Shown here: positions 1 to 9,272 of the stretch, one piece after another | How positions within the stretch are numbered: position 1 is the stretch's first letter | Layout of the letters: each line of letters opens with the position of its first letter | DNA from: Salinisphaera orenii subsp. halophila YIM 95161 | GTDB lineage: Bacteria; Pseudomonadota; Gammaproteobacteria; Nevskiales; Salinisphaeraceae | Direction of reading: 5' to 3' | DNA length: 57,349 nt | NCBI RefSeq assembly: GCF_003732545.1 | Contig: NZ_AYKF01000067.1 | Coordinates: forward strand, 1-57,349 | Made by a program: the position numbers and the translations under genes | Notes under the pieces: model-generated | Seen by the model: only the letters and a program-made list of their open reading frames with translations | Told to the model about the DNA's origin: nothing | Database searches by the model: none

Positions 1-33
1 GAGCGGCGGCGGACGCCGTCGCGCCCGCGGCCG

Positions 34-1170
34 TCAGCCGCCGAGCAGGCGGGCCGCGATGCGTTCGTAGATGTCGCTGAGGCGGGCCACGTCGGCGGCG
101 GCGATGTGTTCGTTGACCTGGTGAATGGTGGCGTTGAGCGGACCGAGCTCGATCACCTCGGCGCCGGTCGGGGCGATGAAGCGCCCGTCGGACGTCCCGC
201 CGCCGGTCGACAGCGCGGGCGCCGTGCCGCAGACCTCCGCGACGGCGGCCCGGGTGGCATCGATCAGCGCGCCGGGGCGGGTGACGAACGGATGCCCGGA
301 CAGCCGCCATTCGAAGGCGTCGGTGTCGATGCCGTGCGCCTCGGCGAGACGTTCCACCCGCGCTCGCAGGCCGGCTTCGTCCTGGCAGGGATTGAAGCGC
401 CAGTTGAAACGGGCCTCCGCCGTGCCGGGGATGACGTTTTCCGCGCCGGTGCCGGCCTGGATGTTGGAGACCTGAAAAGAAGTCGGGGGAAAGAAATCGT
501 CGCCGTCGTCCCAATGCTGGGCGCCGAGTTCGGCGAGTAGCCCAACAAGCCGGTGCAGGGCGTTGTCGGCGCTGTCCGGATAGGCCACGTGGCCCTGCCG
601 GCCACGCACCCGCACATGGCCGTTGAGGCTGCCACGGCGGCCGTTGCGCAGCGTGTCGCCGAGCGCGGCGGTGCTGGAGGGTTCACCCACCACGCAGTAG
701 TCGATGGTGATATCGCGCTCGGCGAGCCAGTCGACCACGGCCCGGGTGCCGTCGACGGCGGGGCCTTCCTCGTCGCTGGTGATGAGAAACGCCAGCCGAC
801 CGGCGTGATCGGGATGGGCCGCGCGGAAACGCTCCGCGGCGCAGACCATCGCCGCGACGCTGGATTTCATGTCCGCCGCGCCGCGGCCGTAGAGCCAGCC
901 GTCGGCGAGTTTTGCGGAGAAGGGCTCGTGATGCCAATCCACGACGGGCCCCGGGGGCACAACATCGGTGTGCCCGGCAAAGCACAGCAGCGGCCCGCCG
1001 CCGCCGGCCACCGCCCAGAGGTTGTCGACTTCGCCGAAGCGCAGGTGATGGATCTCGAAACCGGCGGCGGCCAGGCGCTCGGCGATCAGCGCCTGGCAGC
1101 CGGCATCGTCCGGTGTGACCGAGGCGCGCGCGATCAGCGCCCGGGCCAGTTCGAGTGCCGCCTCCGCCAT
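34..1170 (-). CDS. dapE: Succinyl-diaminopimelate desuccinylase DapE
   Basis: A cytoplasmic M20-family zinc hydrolase that removes succinate from N-succinyl-LL-diaminopimelate in the succinylase branch of lysine and peptidoglycan-precursor synthesis. The 378-residue product has the family's usual length. Visible motifs are GHTDVVPPG with the metal ligand His67, GRGAADMKS with the bridging Asp100, the catalytic DEEG (Glu134/Glu135), GEPSS (Glu163), STGGGTSDGRFI near 320-330, and a C-terminal metal-binding His near 350. It is the last gene of a minus-strand run (map-glnD-dapC-dapD-yffB-dapE), one base after the yffB-like stop, so it is probably cotranscribed. Three dap genes sit in the same run, which supports the assignment. 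Nothing odd was seen. Only 33 bases follow it before the window edge. Confidence 0.97.
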   Translation of the reverse strand: MAEAALELARALIARASVTPDDAGCQALIAERLAAAGFEIHHLRFGEVDNLWAVAGGGGPLLCFAGHTDVVPPGPVVDWHHEPFSAKLADGWLYGRGAADMKSSVAAMVCAAERFRAAHPDHAGRLAFLITSDEEGPAVDGTRAVVDWLAERDITIDYCVVGEPSSTAALGDTLRNGRRGSLNGHVRVRGRQGHVAYPDSADNALHRLVGLLAELGAQHWDDGDDFFPPTSFQVSNIQAGTGAENVIPGTAEARFNWRFNPCQDEAGLRARVERLAEAHGIDTDAFEWRLSGHPFVTRPGALIDATRAAVAEVCGTAPALSTGGGTSDGRFIAPTGAEVIELGPLNATIHQVNEHIAAADVARLSDIYERIAARLLGG

Positions 1171-1171
1171 G

Positions 1172-1522
1172 TCAGTCGGCGCCGGCGAGCGCGGCCTCGT
1201 AGCGCGCCGCGGAAAAGCCCGCGAGGGTGTCCGTGGCGGTCTCCAGAATCGGCCGCTTGATCAGCGTCGGATGCTCGAGCAGGACCGGCACGGGATCGGC
1301 TTCGGCGCGTGCGCGCATGTCCGCGTCGAAGTCCCGCCACGTCTTGCTGCGACGGTTGATCAGCGCATTCTCGCCCAGGGCCGCGCGCCAACGCTCCAGG
1401 CGCGTGCGATCGACGCCGTCACGGCGCAGGTCGGTCCAGCTGTGGTCGATGCCGGCCGTGGCCAGCCACTGCCGGGCCTTGCGGCAGGTGTCGCAGCTAT
1501 CGATGCCGTAGAGGTGGATCAT
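1172..1522 (-). CDS. Spx/ArsC-family protein, YffB-like
   Basis: A small thioredoxin-fold protein of the ArsC/Spx superfamily (116 residues). The N-terminus carries a CDTC motif (Cys10-Cys13) in the context YGIDSCDTCRKA, typical of YffB-type proteins. Later family signatures are NRRSKTWRD and the KRPILE segment near residue 90. The start is the ATG opening MIHLYGIDSC. The upstream in-frame extension is only the shadow of dapD and has no family similarity. The gene lies between dapD (16-base gap) and dapE (1-base gap). The same yffB-dapE pairing is known in Escherichia coli, so it travels with lysine biosynthesis, but its substrate is unknown. It should not be read as a proven arsenate reductase. 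Confidence 0.88.
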   Translation of the reverse strand: MIHLYGIDSCDTCRKARQWLATAGIDHSWTDLRRDGVDRTRLERWRAALGENALINRRSKTWRDFDADMRARAEADPVPVLLEHPTLIKRPILETATDTLAGFSAARYEAALAGAD

Positions 1523-1538
1523 CGTGGACCCCGCCGCG

Positions 1539-2363
1539 TTATTCGGCGCTGCGCAGCAGCTCGTTGATGCCGACCTTGGCGCGCGTGCTCTCGTCGACCT
1601 TCTTGACGATGATCGCCGCGTTGATGCTGTAGCGGCCGTTGTCGCGCGGCAGGCTGCCGGCGACCACCACCGACCCGGCCGGCACTTCGCCGCGCACGAT
1701 CTCGTCGGCCTCACGATCGTAAATGGGCGTCGACGCGCCGATGAACACGCCCATGGAGATCACCGAGCCGCGGCCGATGCGCACGCCCTCGACGATCTCC
1801 GAACGGGCGCCGATGAAGCAGTCGTCCTCGATGATGGTCGGGGCGGCCTGCAGCGGCTCCAGCACGCCGCCGAGCCCGGCGCCGCCGGACAGATGCACGT
1901 TGTCGCCGACCTGGGCGCAGGAGCCCACCGTCGCCCAGGTGTCGACCATCGTGCCGCGGCCGACATAGGCGCCGATATTGACGTAGCTGGGCATGATCAC
2001 GGCGTTGGGGGCGATGTGAGCGCCGCGGCGCACCATCGCCGGCGGGACGATGCGCGCGCCCTGCTGCTGGAAGTCCGCGGCATCGAAGTCGGCGTACTTG
2101 GCCGGGACCTTGTCGAAATAGCGGGTGTGCGCGCCTTCGATCGGCTGGTTATCCCGGAGACGGAATGACAGCAGCACCGCCTTCTTCAGCCATTCGTTGA
2201 CGACCCAGCCGTCACCCCGGGGCTCGGCCACGCGTGCCTGCCCGGCGTCGAGCCGGTCGAGCGCGTCCTGTACGGCACTGCGCACGCTGTCGTCGGCGGA
2301 ATCCGGCGAGATCGCATCGCGGTTGTCGAATGCGTCCTCGATGATCTTCTGGGTGTCGGTCAT
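1539..2363 (-). CDS. dapD: Tetrahydrodipicolinate N-succinyltransferase DapD
   Basis: A cytoplasmic acyltransferase that transfers succinyl from succinyl-CoA to tetrahydrodipicolinate, committing carbon to the succinylase route of diaminopimelate synthesis. It has 274 residues, the length of E. coli DapD. An N-terminal helical part (about 1-100) is followed by a left-handed beta-helix of hexapeptide repeats (about 105-235). Conserved stretches include [27 protein letters not shown], the glycine-rich [11 protein letters not shown] and [19 protein letters not shown] ribosome-binding site lies a few bases before the ATG. It is separated from dapC by 77 bases, the largest gap in this operon, so an internal promoter is possible. 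Function is secure from motifs and from neighbouring dapC and dapE. Confidence 0.97.
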   Translation of the reverse strand: MTDTQKIIEDAFDNRDAISPDSADDSVRSAVQDALDRLDAGQARVAEPRGDGWVVNEWLKKAVLLSFRLRDNQPIEGAHTRYFDKVPAKYADFDAADFQQQGARIVPPAMVRRGAHIAPNAVIMPSYVNIGAYVGRGTMVDTWATVGSCAQVGDNVHLSGGAGLGGVLEPLQAAPTIIEDDCFIGARSEIVEGVRIGRGSVISMGVFIGASTPIYDREADEIVRGEVPAGSVVVAGSLPRDNGRYSINAAIIVKKVDESTRAKVGINELLRSAE

Positions 2364-2440
2364 GATCTCTCCCTTCGGCGCATCGGTGGCCCCGATGCGG
2401 GTCGTGCATGGCTCGGCCTTGTCGGGCTGCGAAGTCTAAC

Positions 2441-3649
2441 CTAGAGCGTCCGCGCCTCGCAGACGCGCGCCAGCCGCTCCACTGCCTCGACGCAGCCTCC
2501 GGTATTGGCCACCAGCGACAGGCGCAGGCGGCCGCGCCCGGGATTCACGCCATTGACCTCGCGCGCAAGATAGCGACCCGGCACCACGCGCAGATTCTCG
2601 TCGCGTAGCGCGGCCACCGTGAGTGCCTCGTCGTCGACGTCGAAGGCCGGCCAGAGATAGAAGGCGCCGGCGGGCCGCGCGACGTCGCAGAACGGCGCGA
2701 GACGCGGCATCACGGCGTCGTATTTCTCGCGATAGCGGTCGCGGTTGGCGCGCACGTGGGCCTCGTCGCGCCAGGCGGCGATGCTCGCGGCCTGGACGTG
2801 GGCCCCGAGGGTCGCGCCGTGGTAGGTGCGATAGCGCACGAAATCGGCGAGCACGCGTGCGTCGCCGGCGACGAAGCCGGACCGCAGGCCCGGCAGATTG
2901 GAGCGCTTGGACAGGCTGTGAAAGACGACGCAGCGCGAAAGATCGTCGCGCCCGGTTTCCGCCGCGGCCTGCAGCAGGCCCGGTGGCGGCGCGCTCTCGT
3001 CCGGATAGATCTCGCTGTAGCACTCGTCGGAGGCGATCACGAAATCGTGTCGATCGGCCAGCGCCAGCGCCTGCTTGAAATAGTCGAGGTCGGCGACCGC
3101 CCCGGTGGGGTTGCCCGGCGAGCACAGATACAGCAGCTGGACACGATCCCAGTCGGCGGCGGACGGCGCGTCGAGATCGGCCAGAAAGCCGGTCTCGGGC
3201 AGGCAGGGCAGGTAGAGCGGCTGGGCGCCGGCCAGCAGGGCAGCGCCCTCGTAGATCTGATAGCCCGGGTTCGGCATCGCCACCCGCGGGGTCGGGCTGG
3301 CGCGGTCGTCGATGAGCGCCTGAGCGAACGAAAAAAGCGCCTCGCGGGTGCCCGCCGCTGGCAGTATATGTCGTTCGGGATCAATCCATTGCGCTGGAAC
3401 ATTGAAGCGATTTATCAGCCAATCGCTAATCGCTTCGCGCAGCGCCGGCCCGCCGCGGGTCGGGGGATAATGCGCGATGCCATCGAGATGCTCGACCAGC
3501 GCGGTGCGCGCGCAGGCCGCCGGCGGGTGCTGGGGCTCACCGATGGCCAGCGAAATGGGTGATCGGTCCGGGTTGGGGGTGACATCGGCGACCAGTCGCG
3601 CGAGTTTTTCGAAGGGATAGGGCTGGAGGGCGTCGAGTCGGGGATTCAT
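2441..3649 (-). CDS. dapC: Succinyldiaminopimelate transaminase DapC
   Basis: A class I/II PLP aminotransferase (402 residues) expected to convert N-succinyl-2-amino-6-ketopimelate to succinyl-diaminopimelate. The fold-type I landmarks are SPGNPTG (177-183), ASDECY (206-211) and the PLP-binding lysine in HSLSKRSNLPG (Lys248), followed by an arginine-rich GRLRLSL near the C-terminus. The position between glnD and dapD supports DapC over other family members. Its ATG overlaps the glnD stop by 4 bases, suggesting translational coupling. Codons for residues 72-98 (positions about 3356-3436) are unusually A+T-rich, with two ATA codons, although the protein sequence is normal for the family. Moderate ambiguity with related transaminases remains. 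Confidence 0.92.
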   Translation of the reverse strand: MNPRLDALQPYPFEKLARLVADVTPNPDRSPISLAIGEPQHPPAACARTALVEHLDGIAHYPPTRGGPALREAISDWLINRFNVPAQWIDPERHILPAAGTREALFSFAQALIDDRASPTPRVAMPNPGYQIYEGAALLAGAQPLYLPCLPETGFLADLDAPSAADWDRVQLLYLCSPGNPTGAVADLDYFKQALALADRHDFVIASDECYSEIYPDESAPPPGLLQAAAETGRDDLSRCVVFHSLSKRSNLPGLRSGFVAGDARVLADFVRYRTYHGATLGAHVQAASIAAWRDEAHVRANRDRYREKYDAVMPRLAPFCDVARPAGAFYLWPAFDVDDEALTVAALRDENLRVVPGRYLAREVNGVNPGRGRLRLSLVANTGGCVEAVERLARVCEARTL

Positions 3650-6315
3650 GGGCCGGTCTTGTCGAGTTCGGCGGTCAGCGTCTGGCGCAGTTGGAGCAGC
3701 CGGGCGCGATTGCGCAGCGGTTGATGGTCGTGATCGGTGACGAAGAAGATATCCTCGGCCCGTTCGCCGATGGTGGCGATCTTGGCGGTTTCGAGCAGGA
3801 TGCCGGACTCGCGGAATACATCGCCGATTTCGGAGAGCAGGCCGGGGCGGTCGGCGGTGATGATCTCCACGATCGTGCAGTCGCGTTCGGTCGCTTCGCT
3901 GAAGTAGATCTGGGTCGGCACATTGAAATAGCGGCTGCGACGCGAGGCGCGCCGGGTCACGTCGATGTGCTGCACCGCCGGGTCGGCGATGGCGTCGATC
4001 AGCGCCTGTTCGACCTCGTAGCGTTGATACTCCTCCGTGATCGACTCGCCGTTCTCGTCGCAGACGACATAAGTGTCCAGCGTGTAGTCGTCGCGCGTCG
4101 AATTGATGCGCGCGTCGAGAATCGACAGGCCGAGCTGGGCGAGCACCCCCGTGGTCACGCCGAACAGATAGTCGCGGTCGCGCGTGTAGACGAACAGGGT
4201 CGTGCCCTGATCCTCGATGTAGGTCAGCGACACCAGCGGTCCGTCGCGGCCCTCGTGGCTGACGATGGCGCGCGTCTGGCGCGCGATCTCCTCGGGGCTG
4301 TGGCGCAGGAAGTAATCCGGCTCGAAGCGTTCCCAGACGGCCTTGAAACGCGGCGTGTTGACCTTGGTACGGGTGAGCAGGGCGGCGGCGGCACTGCGCG
4401 TTTCGGCGATCAGCTCGTCCTCGTCCAGCGGATCGTCCAGACCGCGCTCGAGCGCGCGTCGCGTGCTGGTGTACAGATCGACGAGCAGGCTTTCCTTCCA
4501 GGAGTTCCAGAGGCTGGGATTCGTCGCCCGGATGTCGCAGACCGTCAGCAGGAACAGGCGGTCCAGCCGGGCCCGGCTGCCGACCTCGCGCGCGAACTCG
4601 TTGACGACGGTCACGTCGTTGATGTCGCGCCGCTGGGCGGTCATCGACATCAGCAGATGCTGGCGCACCAGCCAGCAGACGAGATCCGTGTCGTCCGAGG
4701 ACAGGCCGTGGTTCGTGCAGAATTCCCGGGCATCGCGTTCGCCGAGTACCGAATGATCGCCGCCGCGCCCCTTGGCGATGTCGTGCATGAGCCCCGCGAT
4801 CAGCAGGATCTGGGGCTTGTTGAGTGTCTGCATCAGTTCGCTGGCGAACGGCAGTTCGTGGTCGAAGCGCGGCAATGCCAGTCGGCGCAGATTGCGGATC
4901 ACGAACAGCGTGTGTTCGTCGACCGTGAGCGTGTGGAACAGGTCGTACTGCATGCGGCCGATGATGCGCCCGAAATTCGGCAGATAGCGCCCGAGCACGC
5001 CGTAGCGGTTCATGCGCCGCAGCGCGCGCGTCACGCCGCTGCGCTGGCGCAGAATCTCAGTGAAAAGACGCCGGCAATGGATTGAGCTGCGGAAGTTTTC
5101 ATCGATCAGATGGCGGTCGCGCCGCATCAGGCGAAGGGTATGCGCCCGGATGCCGGTCAGGCGCGGCCGGGTCTGCATGAGATAGAAGATCTCGAGCAGC
5201 GCGCTGGGGGTTTCGGTGAAGACGTCGTCCGCGGTCACCTCGATGAAGCCGTGACGCGCCTGGAAACGCTCGTTGATCGGGCGCGGGCGCTCGGTCTGGT
5301 GCGGATGCAGAATCGCTTCCGAGAACAGTTGAAGCAAAATATCATTGAGTGCCGACAGCGCCTTGATATTGCGGTAATAACGCTGCATGAACTGCTCGAC
5401 CGCCAGCGTGTTTTCGGCGTCGCTGTAGCCGAGCATCTGAGCGATCTGGATCTGATGATCGAACAGCAGCCGATCCTCGGCGCGACCGGTCAGGGTGTGC
5501 AGCGCAAAGCGGACCCGCCACAGGAACGCCTGGCCACGCTTGAGTTCGGTGAACTCCCGCGCGCTCAGAAAGCCGTAGTCCACGAGTCCGTCGAGGGTGT
5601 CGGTGGCGAACTGGCGCTTGGCGACCCAGGCGATCGTCTGGATGTCGCGCAGTCCGCCGGGCGATTCCTTGACGTTGGGTTCCAGCTTGTAGGCGGTCTC
5701 GTCGTAGCGGGCATGACGGGTCTGCTGCTCGTCCACCTTGGCCTTGAAGAACTCGGCCGAGGGCCAGATGTGCTCGGCCGAGGTCGCCGCCCGCATGGCG
5801 GCGAACAGCGACAGGTCGCCGGCGAGCGCGCGCGACTCCATCAGGTTGGTCATGATGGTGATGTCGTCGGTGGCGCGTTCGGCGCATTCGACCGGCGAGC
5901 GCACGCTGTGGCCGATCTCCAGCCCGATGTCCCATAGGTGCATCAGAAACGCTTCCAGCGCGGGGCCGATGTCGTCGAGCTGGCCGTCGCGATAGAGGAT
6001 CAGCAGATCGATGTCCGAATGCGGCAGCAGCTCGCCGCGGCCGTAGCCGCCCACCGCGACCAGGCAGGCGTCGGGGGTGTCGACGAGTGTCTCCCAGGCG
6101 CCGGCCAGCACGGTGTCGACCAGCTCGCTGCGCGCGGTGACGAGGCTGTCGATATGCGCGCCGGCCTCGAAGGCGGCCTCGATGCGGCGTGCGCCCTCGG
6201 CGAGGACGTCGCGGGCCGGCGCGATCTCGCGTCCCTGAATCGCGCCCGCTCGTTCGAGGAAATCGGCCCATGACGAGGCCGGGGCGTCGGGCGCGCTATC
6301 GATCGGGTCGGTCAC
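3646..6315 (-). CDS. glnD: PII uridylyltransferase / uridylyl-removing enzyme GlnD
   Basis: The bifunctional nitrogen sensor that adds UMP to PII proteins (GlnB/GlnK) when glutamine is low and removes it when glutamine is high. At 889 residues it has the family's full length. The nucleotidyltransferase core is seen as GGYGRGELLPHSDIDLL (about 89-105), an HD phosphohydrolase site as LMHDIAKGRGGDHS (about 506-519), and two C-terminal ACT domains, around 700-770 (SLTYIEDQGTTLFVYTRD) and 815-889 (VEIITADRPGLLSEIGDVF), which bind glutamine. It starts one base after map ends and overlaps dapC by 4 bases, so it belongs to the map-dap transcription unit. All catalytic regions look intact. Confidence 0.97.
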   Translation of the reverse strand: MTDPIDSAPDAPASSWADFLERAGAIQGREIAPARDVLAEGARRIEAAFEAGAHIDSLVTARSELVDTVLAGAWETLVDTPDACLVAVGGYGRGELLPHSDIDLLILYRDGQLDDIGPALEAFLMHLWDIGLEIGHSVRSPVECAERATDDITIMTNLMESRALAGDLSLFAAMRAATSAEHIWPSAEFFKAKVDEQQTRHARYDETAYKLEPNVKESPGGLRDIQTIAWVAKRQFATDTLDGLVDYGFLSAREFTELKRGQAFLWRVRFALHTLTGRAEDRLLFDHQIQIAQMLGYSDAENTLAVEQFMQRYYRNIKALSALNDILLQLFSEAILHPHQTERPRPINERFQARHGFIEVTADDVFTETPSALLEIFYLMQTRPRLTGIRAHTLRLMRRDRHLIDENFRSSIHCRRLFTEILRQRSGVTRALRRMNRYGVLGRYLPNFGRIIGRMQYDLFHTLTVDEHTLFVIRNLRRLALPRFDHELPFASELMQTLNKPQILLIAGLMHDIAKGRGGDHSVLGERDAREFCTNHGLSSDDTDLVCWLVRQHLLMSMTAQRRDINDVTVVNEFAREVGSRARLDRLFLLTVCDIRATNPSLWNSWKESLLVDLYTSTRRALERGLDDPLDEDELIAETRSAAAALLTRTKVNTPRFKAVWERFEPDYFLRHSPEEIARQTRAIVSHEGRDGPLVSLTYIEDQGTTLFVYTRDRDYLFGVTTGVLAQLGLSILDARINSTRDDYTLDTYVVCDENGESITEEYQRYEVEQALIDAIADPAVQHIDVTRRASRRSRYFNVPTQIYFSEATERDCTIVEIITADRPGLLSEIGDVFRESGILLETAKIATIGERAEDIFFVTDHDHQPLRNRARLLQLRQTLTAELDKTGP

Positions 6316-6316
6316 C

Positions 6317-7081
6317 TCAGGCGGCCGTCTGGCTCGGCGTGAGGATCTCCACGCCGTCGGCGGTCACCAGCACGGTGTGCTCCCACTGCGCGGACAGGCT
6401 GTGATCCTTGGTGACCACGGTCCAGCCATCCGGCAGCACCTTCACGTGGCGCTTGCCGGCATTGACCATCGGTTCGATGGTGAAGGTCATCCCCGCTTCC
6501 AGGCGCAGGCCGGTCCCGGGCTCGCCGTAGTGCAGCACCTGCGGTTCCTCGTGAAAGCCCAGCCCGATGCCGTGGCCGCAGTATTCGCGTACCACCGAGC
6601 AGCGCTGTGCCTCGACATAGGTCTGGATCACCGCCCCGATGTCGCCGAGCGTGGCCCCCGGCCGCACGGCGGCGATGCCCTCGTACATCGCGGCCTCGGC
6701 GACGTCGGACAGTCGCCGGGCCTTGATCGACGGCTCCCCGGCGAAGAACATCCGCGACGAGTCGCCGTGGTAGCCGTCCTTGATCAGGGTGATGTCGATG
6801 TTGAGTGCGTCCCCCTTCTTGAGCTTCTTGTCGCCGGGGATGCCGTGGCAGACCACGTGGTTGATCGACGTGCATATCGATTTCGGGAAACCGTGGTAGT
6901 TCAGCGGCGCCGGGGTCGTGCCGAGGGTGTCCACCATGAAGTCGTGGCAGCGGGTGTTGAGTTCGTCGGTGGTCACGCCGGGCCGGACGTGCTCGCCGAT
7001 CATGTCGAGCACCTGCGCGGCCAGGCGGCCGGCTTCGCGCATCTTGTCCTGTTCCTCGGGCGTCTTTAGGGTCACGCTCAT
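6317..7081 (-). CDS. map: Type I methionine aminopeptidase
   Basis: Removes the N-terminal methionine from nascent proteins. It has 254 residues when begun at the ATG opening MSVTLKTPEEQ. The longer in-frame extension upstream runs through the promoter region and lacks homology. All five metal ligands are present: Asp96, Asp107, His170, Glu203 and Glu234, along with the substrate-side His79. It is the first gene of the minus-strand operon and is divergent from rpsB, an arrangement common in gammaproteobacteria. Its promoter must lie in the 245-base region shared with rpsB. Confidence 0.97.
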   Translation of the reverse strand: MSVTLKTPEEQDKMREAGRLAAQVLDMIGEHVRPGVTTDELNTRCHDFMVDTLGTTPAPLNYHGFPKSICTSINHVVCHGIPGDKKLKKGDALNIDITLIKDGYHGDSSRMFFAGEPSIKARRLSDVAEAAMYEGIAAVRPGATLGDIGAVIQTYVEAQRCSVVREYCGHGIGLGFHEEPQVLHYGEPGTGLRLEAGMTFTIEPMVNAGKRHVKVLPDGWTVVTKDHSLSAQWEHTVLVTADGVEILTPSQTAA

Positions 7082-7164
7082 GGGTGTGGCTGTCCTTCTG
7101 GGGCGGCGTTGCGGGGTAGCGGGGCCGTGTCGAGGCGCCGCATCGGTGGCCTGAATGGGGCGGC

Positions 7165-7326
7165 TATGGTATAAACCGCTCGCGCTCGCGGCAATGCGAG
7201 GCGAAATCCGGCGGCTCGACCGCCGAAAATACACACGCGCTTCGGCACATGAGACGGGGTGCCGGTCGGCATGACGTCGACGGGTTGTCTCATGGGAGGC
7301 GCGGAGGATCAACCCGGAGAAACGAT
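7165..7326 (+). promoter_or_regulatory. Divergent map/rpsB promoter region and structured rpsB leader
   Basis: The 245 bases between map and rpsB are non-coding. A TATGGTATAAACC element at about 7165-7177 offers -10-like hexamers on both strands. Downstream lies a leader of about 150 bases with three clear hairpins: GGCGG/CCGCC (7210-7224), TGCCG-GT-CGGCA (7260-7271), and a long-range CATGAGAC/GTCTCATG pairing (7248-7255 with 7287-7294) that encloses the second hairpin. The rpsB ribosome-binding region (CGGAGAAACG) follows. Gammaproteobacterial rpsB leaders are known to bind S2 for autoregulation, and I infer the same here. No -35 box is convincing. Confidence 0.5.
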
Positions 7327-8241
7327 ATGAGTCAAGTCAGCATGCGCCAGTTGCTCGAGGCGGGTGTGCATTTCGGCCACCGCACGCGCTATTGGAACCC
7401 GAAGATGGCCCCCTACATCTTCGGCCACCGCAACAAGATCCACATCATCAACCTTGAAGAGACGCTGCCGCTCATCAAGGATGCCTACAACTACATCAGC
7501 CGGCTGTCTGCGAACGGCGGCAACGTCATGTTCGTGGGCACCAAGCGCGCCGCGCGCGAGGCCGTCGGCAAGCAGGCCCAGCGCTGCGGCATGCCGTTCG
7601 TCAATCATCGTTGGCTGGGCGGCATGCTCACCAACTTCAAGACCGTCAAGAACTCGATCCAGCGCCTGCACGATCTCGAGCAGATGATCGAGGACGGCTC
7701 GATCCGCAAGCTGTCCAAGCGCGAGGGCCTCGACCTGCACCGCGAGCGCGACAAGCTCGAGCGCGGGATCGGCGGCATCAAGGAGATGACGAGCCTGCCG
7801 GATGCGCTGTTCGTCATCGACGTCGGCTTCGAGAAGATCGCCGTCGACGAGGCCCGCAAGCTCGGCATCCCGGTGATCGCCGTGGTCGACACCAACTGCT
7901 CGCCGGACAACATCGACGTGGTGATCCCCGGCAATGACGACGCCATTCGCGCCATTCGGATCTACACCGAGATGGTGGCCGATGCCGTTCTGACCGGTCG
8001 CGGCAGCAAGGGCGAGTTCACCGGTCCAAGCGAGGACATCGTCGAGGTCCAGGAAGAGGGCGCGGCGCACGAGCCCGGCAAGCCGGCCGAGGCGCAGGCC
8101 GCCAGCGAGGCGACCCAGAATTCGGTCATCCAGGAATCCCAGGGCGAGTCCGAGCCGCGGGCGACCGCCTCTCTCGGCGACGTGGCTTCGGTTCCGGCCG
8201 AGGAGCCGCGCGAGTCCGACGCGCACGACGCCGACAAGTAA
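7327..8241 (+). CDS. rpsB: 30S ribosomal protein S2 with extended C-terminus
   Basis: A small-subunit ribosomal protein needed for late 30S assembly and S1 binding. The start at ATG 7327 ([18 protein letters not shown]) matches the conserved S2 N-terminus, and upstream in-frame codons are leader. Conserved blocks include [42 protein letters not shown] and [12 protein letters not shown]. The protein has 304 residues against 241 in E. coli. The core ends near residue 226 and is followed by a tail of roughly 75 residues that is low-complexity and rich in Glu, Asp, Ala, Ser and Gln. The tail looks disordered. It precedes tsf with a 27-base gap, the usual rpsB-tsf operon. Confidence 0.98.
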   Translation: MSQVSMRQLLEAGVHFGHRTRYWNPKMAPYIFGHRNKIHIINLEETLPLIKDAYNYISRLSANGGNVMFVGTKRAAREAVGKQAQRCGMPFVNHRWLGGMLTNFKTVKNSIQRLHDLEQMIEDGSIRKLSKREGLDLHRERDKLERGIGGIKEMTSLPDALFVIDVGFEKIAVDEARKLGIPVIAVVDTNCSPDNIDVVIPGNDDAIRAIRIYTEMVADAVLTGRGSKGEFTGPSEDIVEVQEEGAAHEPGKPAEAQAASEATQNSVIQESQGESEPRATASLGDVASVPAEEPRESDAHDADK

Positions 8242-8268
8242 CACTGCAGTTTTCGAGAGGTATTAGTG

Positions 8269-9150
8269 ATGGCGATTAGCGCTGCTCTGGTGAAAGAGCT
8301 CCGGGAGCGCACCGGCGCCGGCATGATGGAGTGCAAGAAGGCGCTCCAGGCCGCCGACGGTGATATCGAGGCCGCGGCGGAGGCCATGCGCCGCGAAGGT
8401 CTTGCCAAGGCTGACAAGAAGGCTGACCGCATCGCGGCCGAGGGCCGCGTGGCGGCCGTCGTGTCCGAGGACGCGAAGTCGGCGGTCCTCGTCGAGGTCA
8501 ACTGCGAGACCGACTTCGTGGGCAAGAACGACGACTTCATCGCCTTCGCCGAGGCGGTGGCCCGCGTGGTGCTGGACGAGAATCCGGCCGACGTCGACGC
8601 GCTGGGCGCGCTGACGATCGACGGCGAGGACATCGAGGCGCGCCGACGTGCCCTCGTGGCCAAACTCGGCGAGAAGATCACGGTGCGTCGCTTCCGGCGC
8701 ATCGAGTCCGCCGAGGGCCGGCTCGACGTCTACAAACACGGTGCCCGTATCGGCAGTGCGGTGGCGGTGTCCGGTGGCGAGCCGGAGCTGGCCCGGGATC
8801 TGGCGATGCACGTCGCGGCGACCGCGCCGGCGCATCTGTCGGCCGACGACGTGCCCGCCGAGCGCCGCCAGGCGGAGCGCGAGATTCTCGTCGCCCAGGC
8901 GCAGGACTCCGGCAAGCCGGACGACATCATCGAGAAGATGGTCGACGGTCGTCTGCGCAAGTTCCTGGCCGAGATCACGCTCATGGGTCAGCCGTTCGTG
9001 AAGGATCCGGACGTCACGGTCGAGCAGCTCTGCAAGCAGCAGGGCGCGACGATCACCGACTACGCCCGGATCGAAGTCGGCGAGGGGATCGAGAAGAAGC
9101 AGGAAGACTTCGCGGCCGAAGTCAAGGCGCAAGCCGAGAAGACCGCCTGA
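8269..9150 (+). CDS. tsf: Elongation factor Ts
   Basis: The guanine-nucleotide exchange factor that regenerates EF-Tu-GTP. It has 293 residues from ATG 8269. A GTG directly before it (8266) is an alternative, but the GAGAGG ribosome-binding site and the usual [26 protein letters not shown]-type N-terminus favour the ATG. The EF-Tu-contacting TDFVGKN motif is at 81-87. The dimerisation and C-terminal modules are present ([14 protein letters not shown]). It is cotranscribed with rpsB and ends at a strong intrinsic terminator, which separates it from pyrH. Confidence 0.98.
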   Translation: MAISAALVKELRERTGAGMMECKKALQAADGDIEAAAEAMRREGLAKADKKADRIAAEGRVAAVVSEDAKSAVLVEVNCETDFVGKNDDFIAFAEAVARVVLDENPADVDALGALTIDGEDIEARRRALVAKLGEKITVRRFRRIESAEGRLDVYKHGARIGSAVAVSGGEPELARDLAMHVAATAPAHLSADDVPAERRQAEREILVAQAQDSGKPDDIIEKMVDGRLRKFLAEITLMGQPFVKDPDVTVEQLCKQQGATITDYARIEVGEGIEKKQEDFAAEVKAQAEKTA

Positions 9151-9159
9151 AGAAAGATG

Positions 9160-9187
9160 CCGGCTGCCGAGGCAGCCGGTTTTTTTT
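9160..9187 (+). terminator. Rho-independent terminator after tsf
   Basis: A perfect 9-bp stem, CCGGCTGCC (9160-9168) and GGCAGCCGG (9171-9179), is closed by a GA-centred loop and followed directly by eight T residues (9180-9187). It starts 9 bases after the tsf stop. This is the clearest intrinsic terminator in the window. It implies that pyrH has its own promoter downstream. Confidence 0.93.
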
Positions 9188-9272
9188 GCCCGCCGCCGTC
9201 GGCGGGCCGTGCGTACTGTTATCTTGACCCGGCCGGAGTTTTGCCCATGTCCTCCCACGTGCACGCTTGTCG

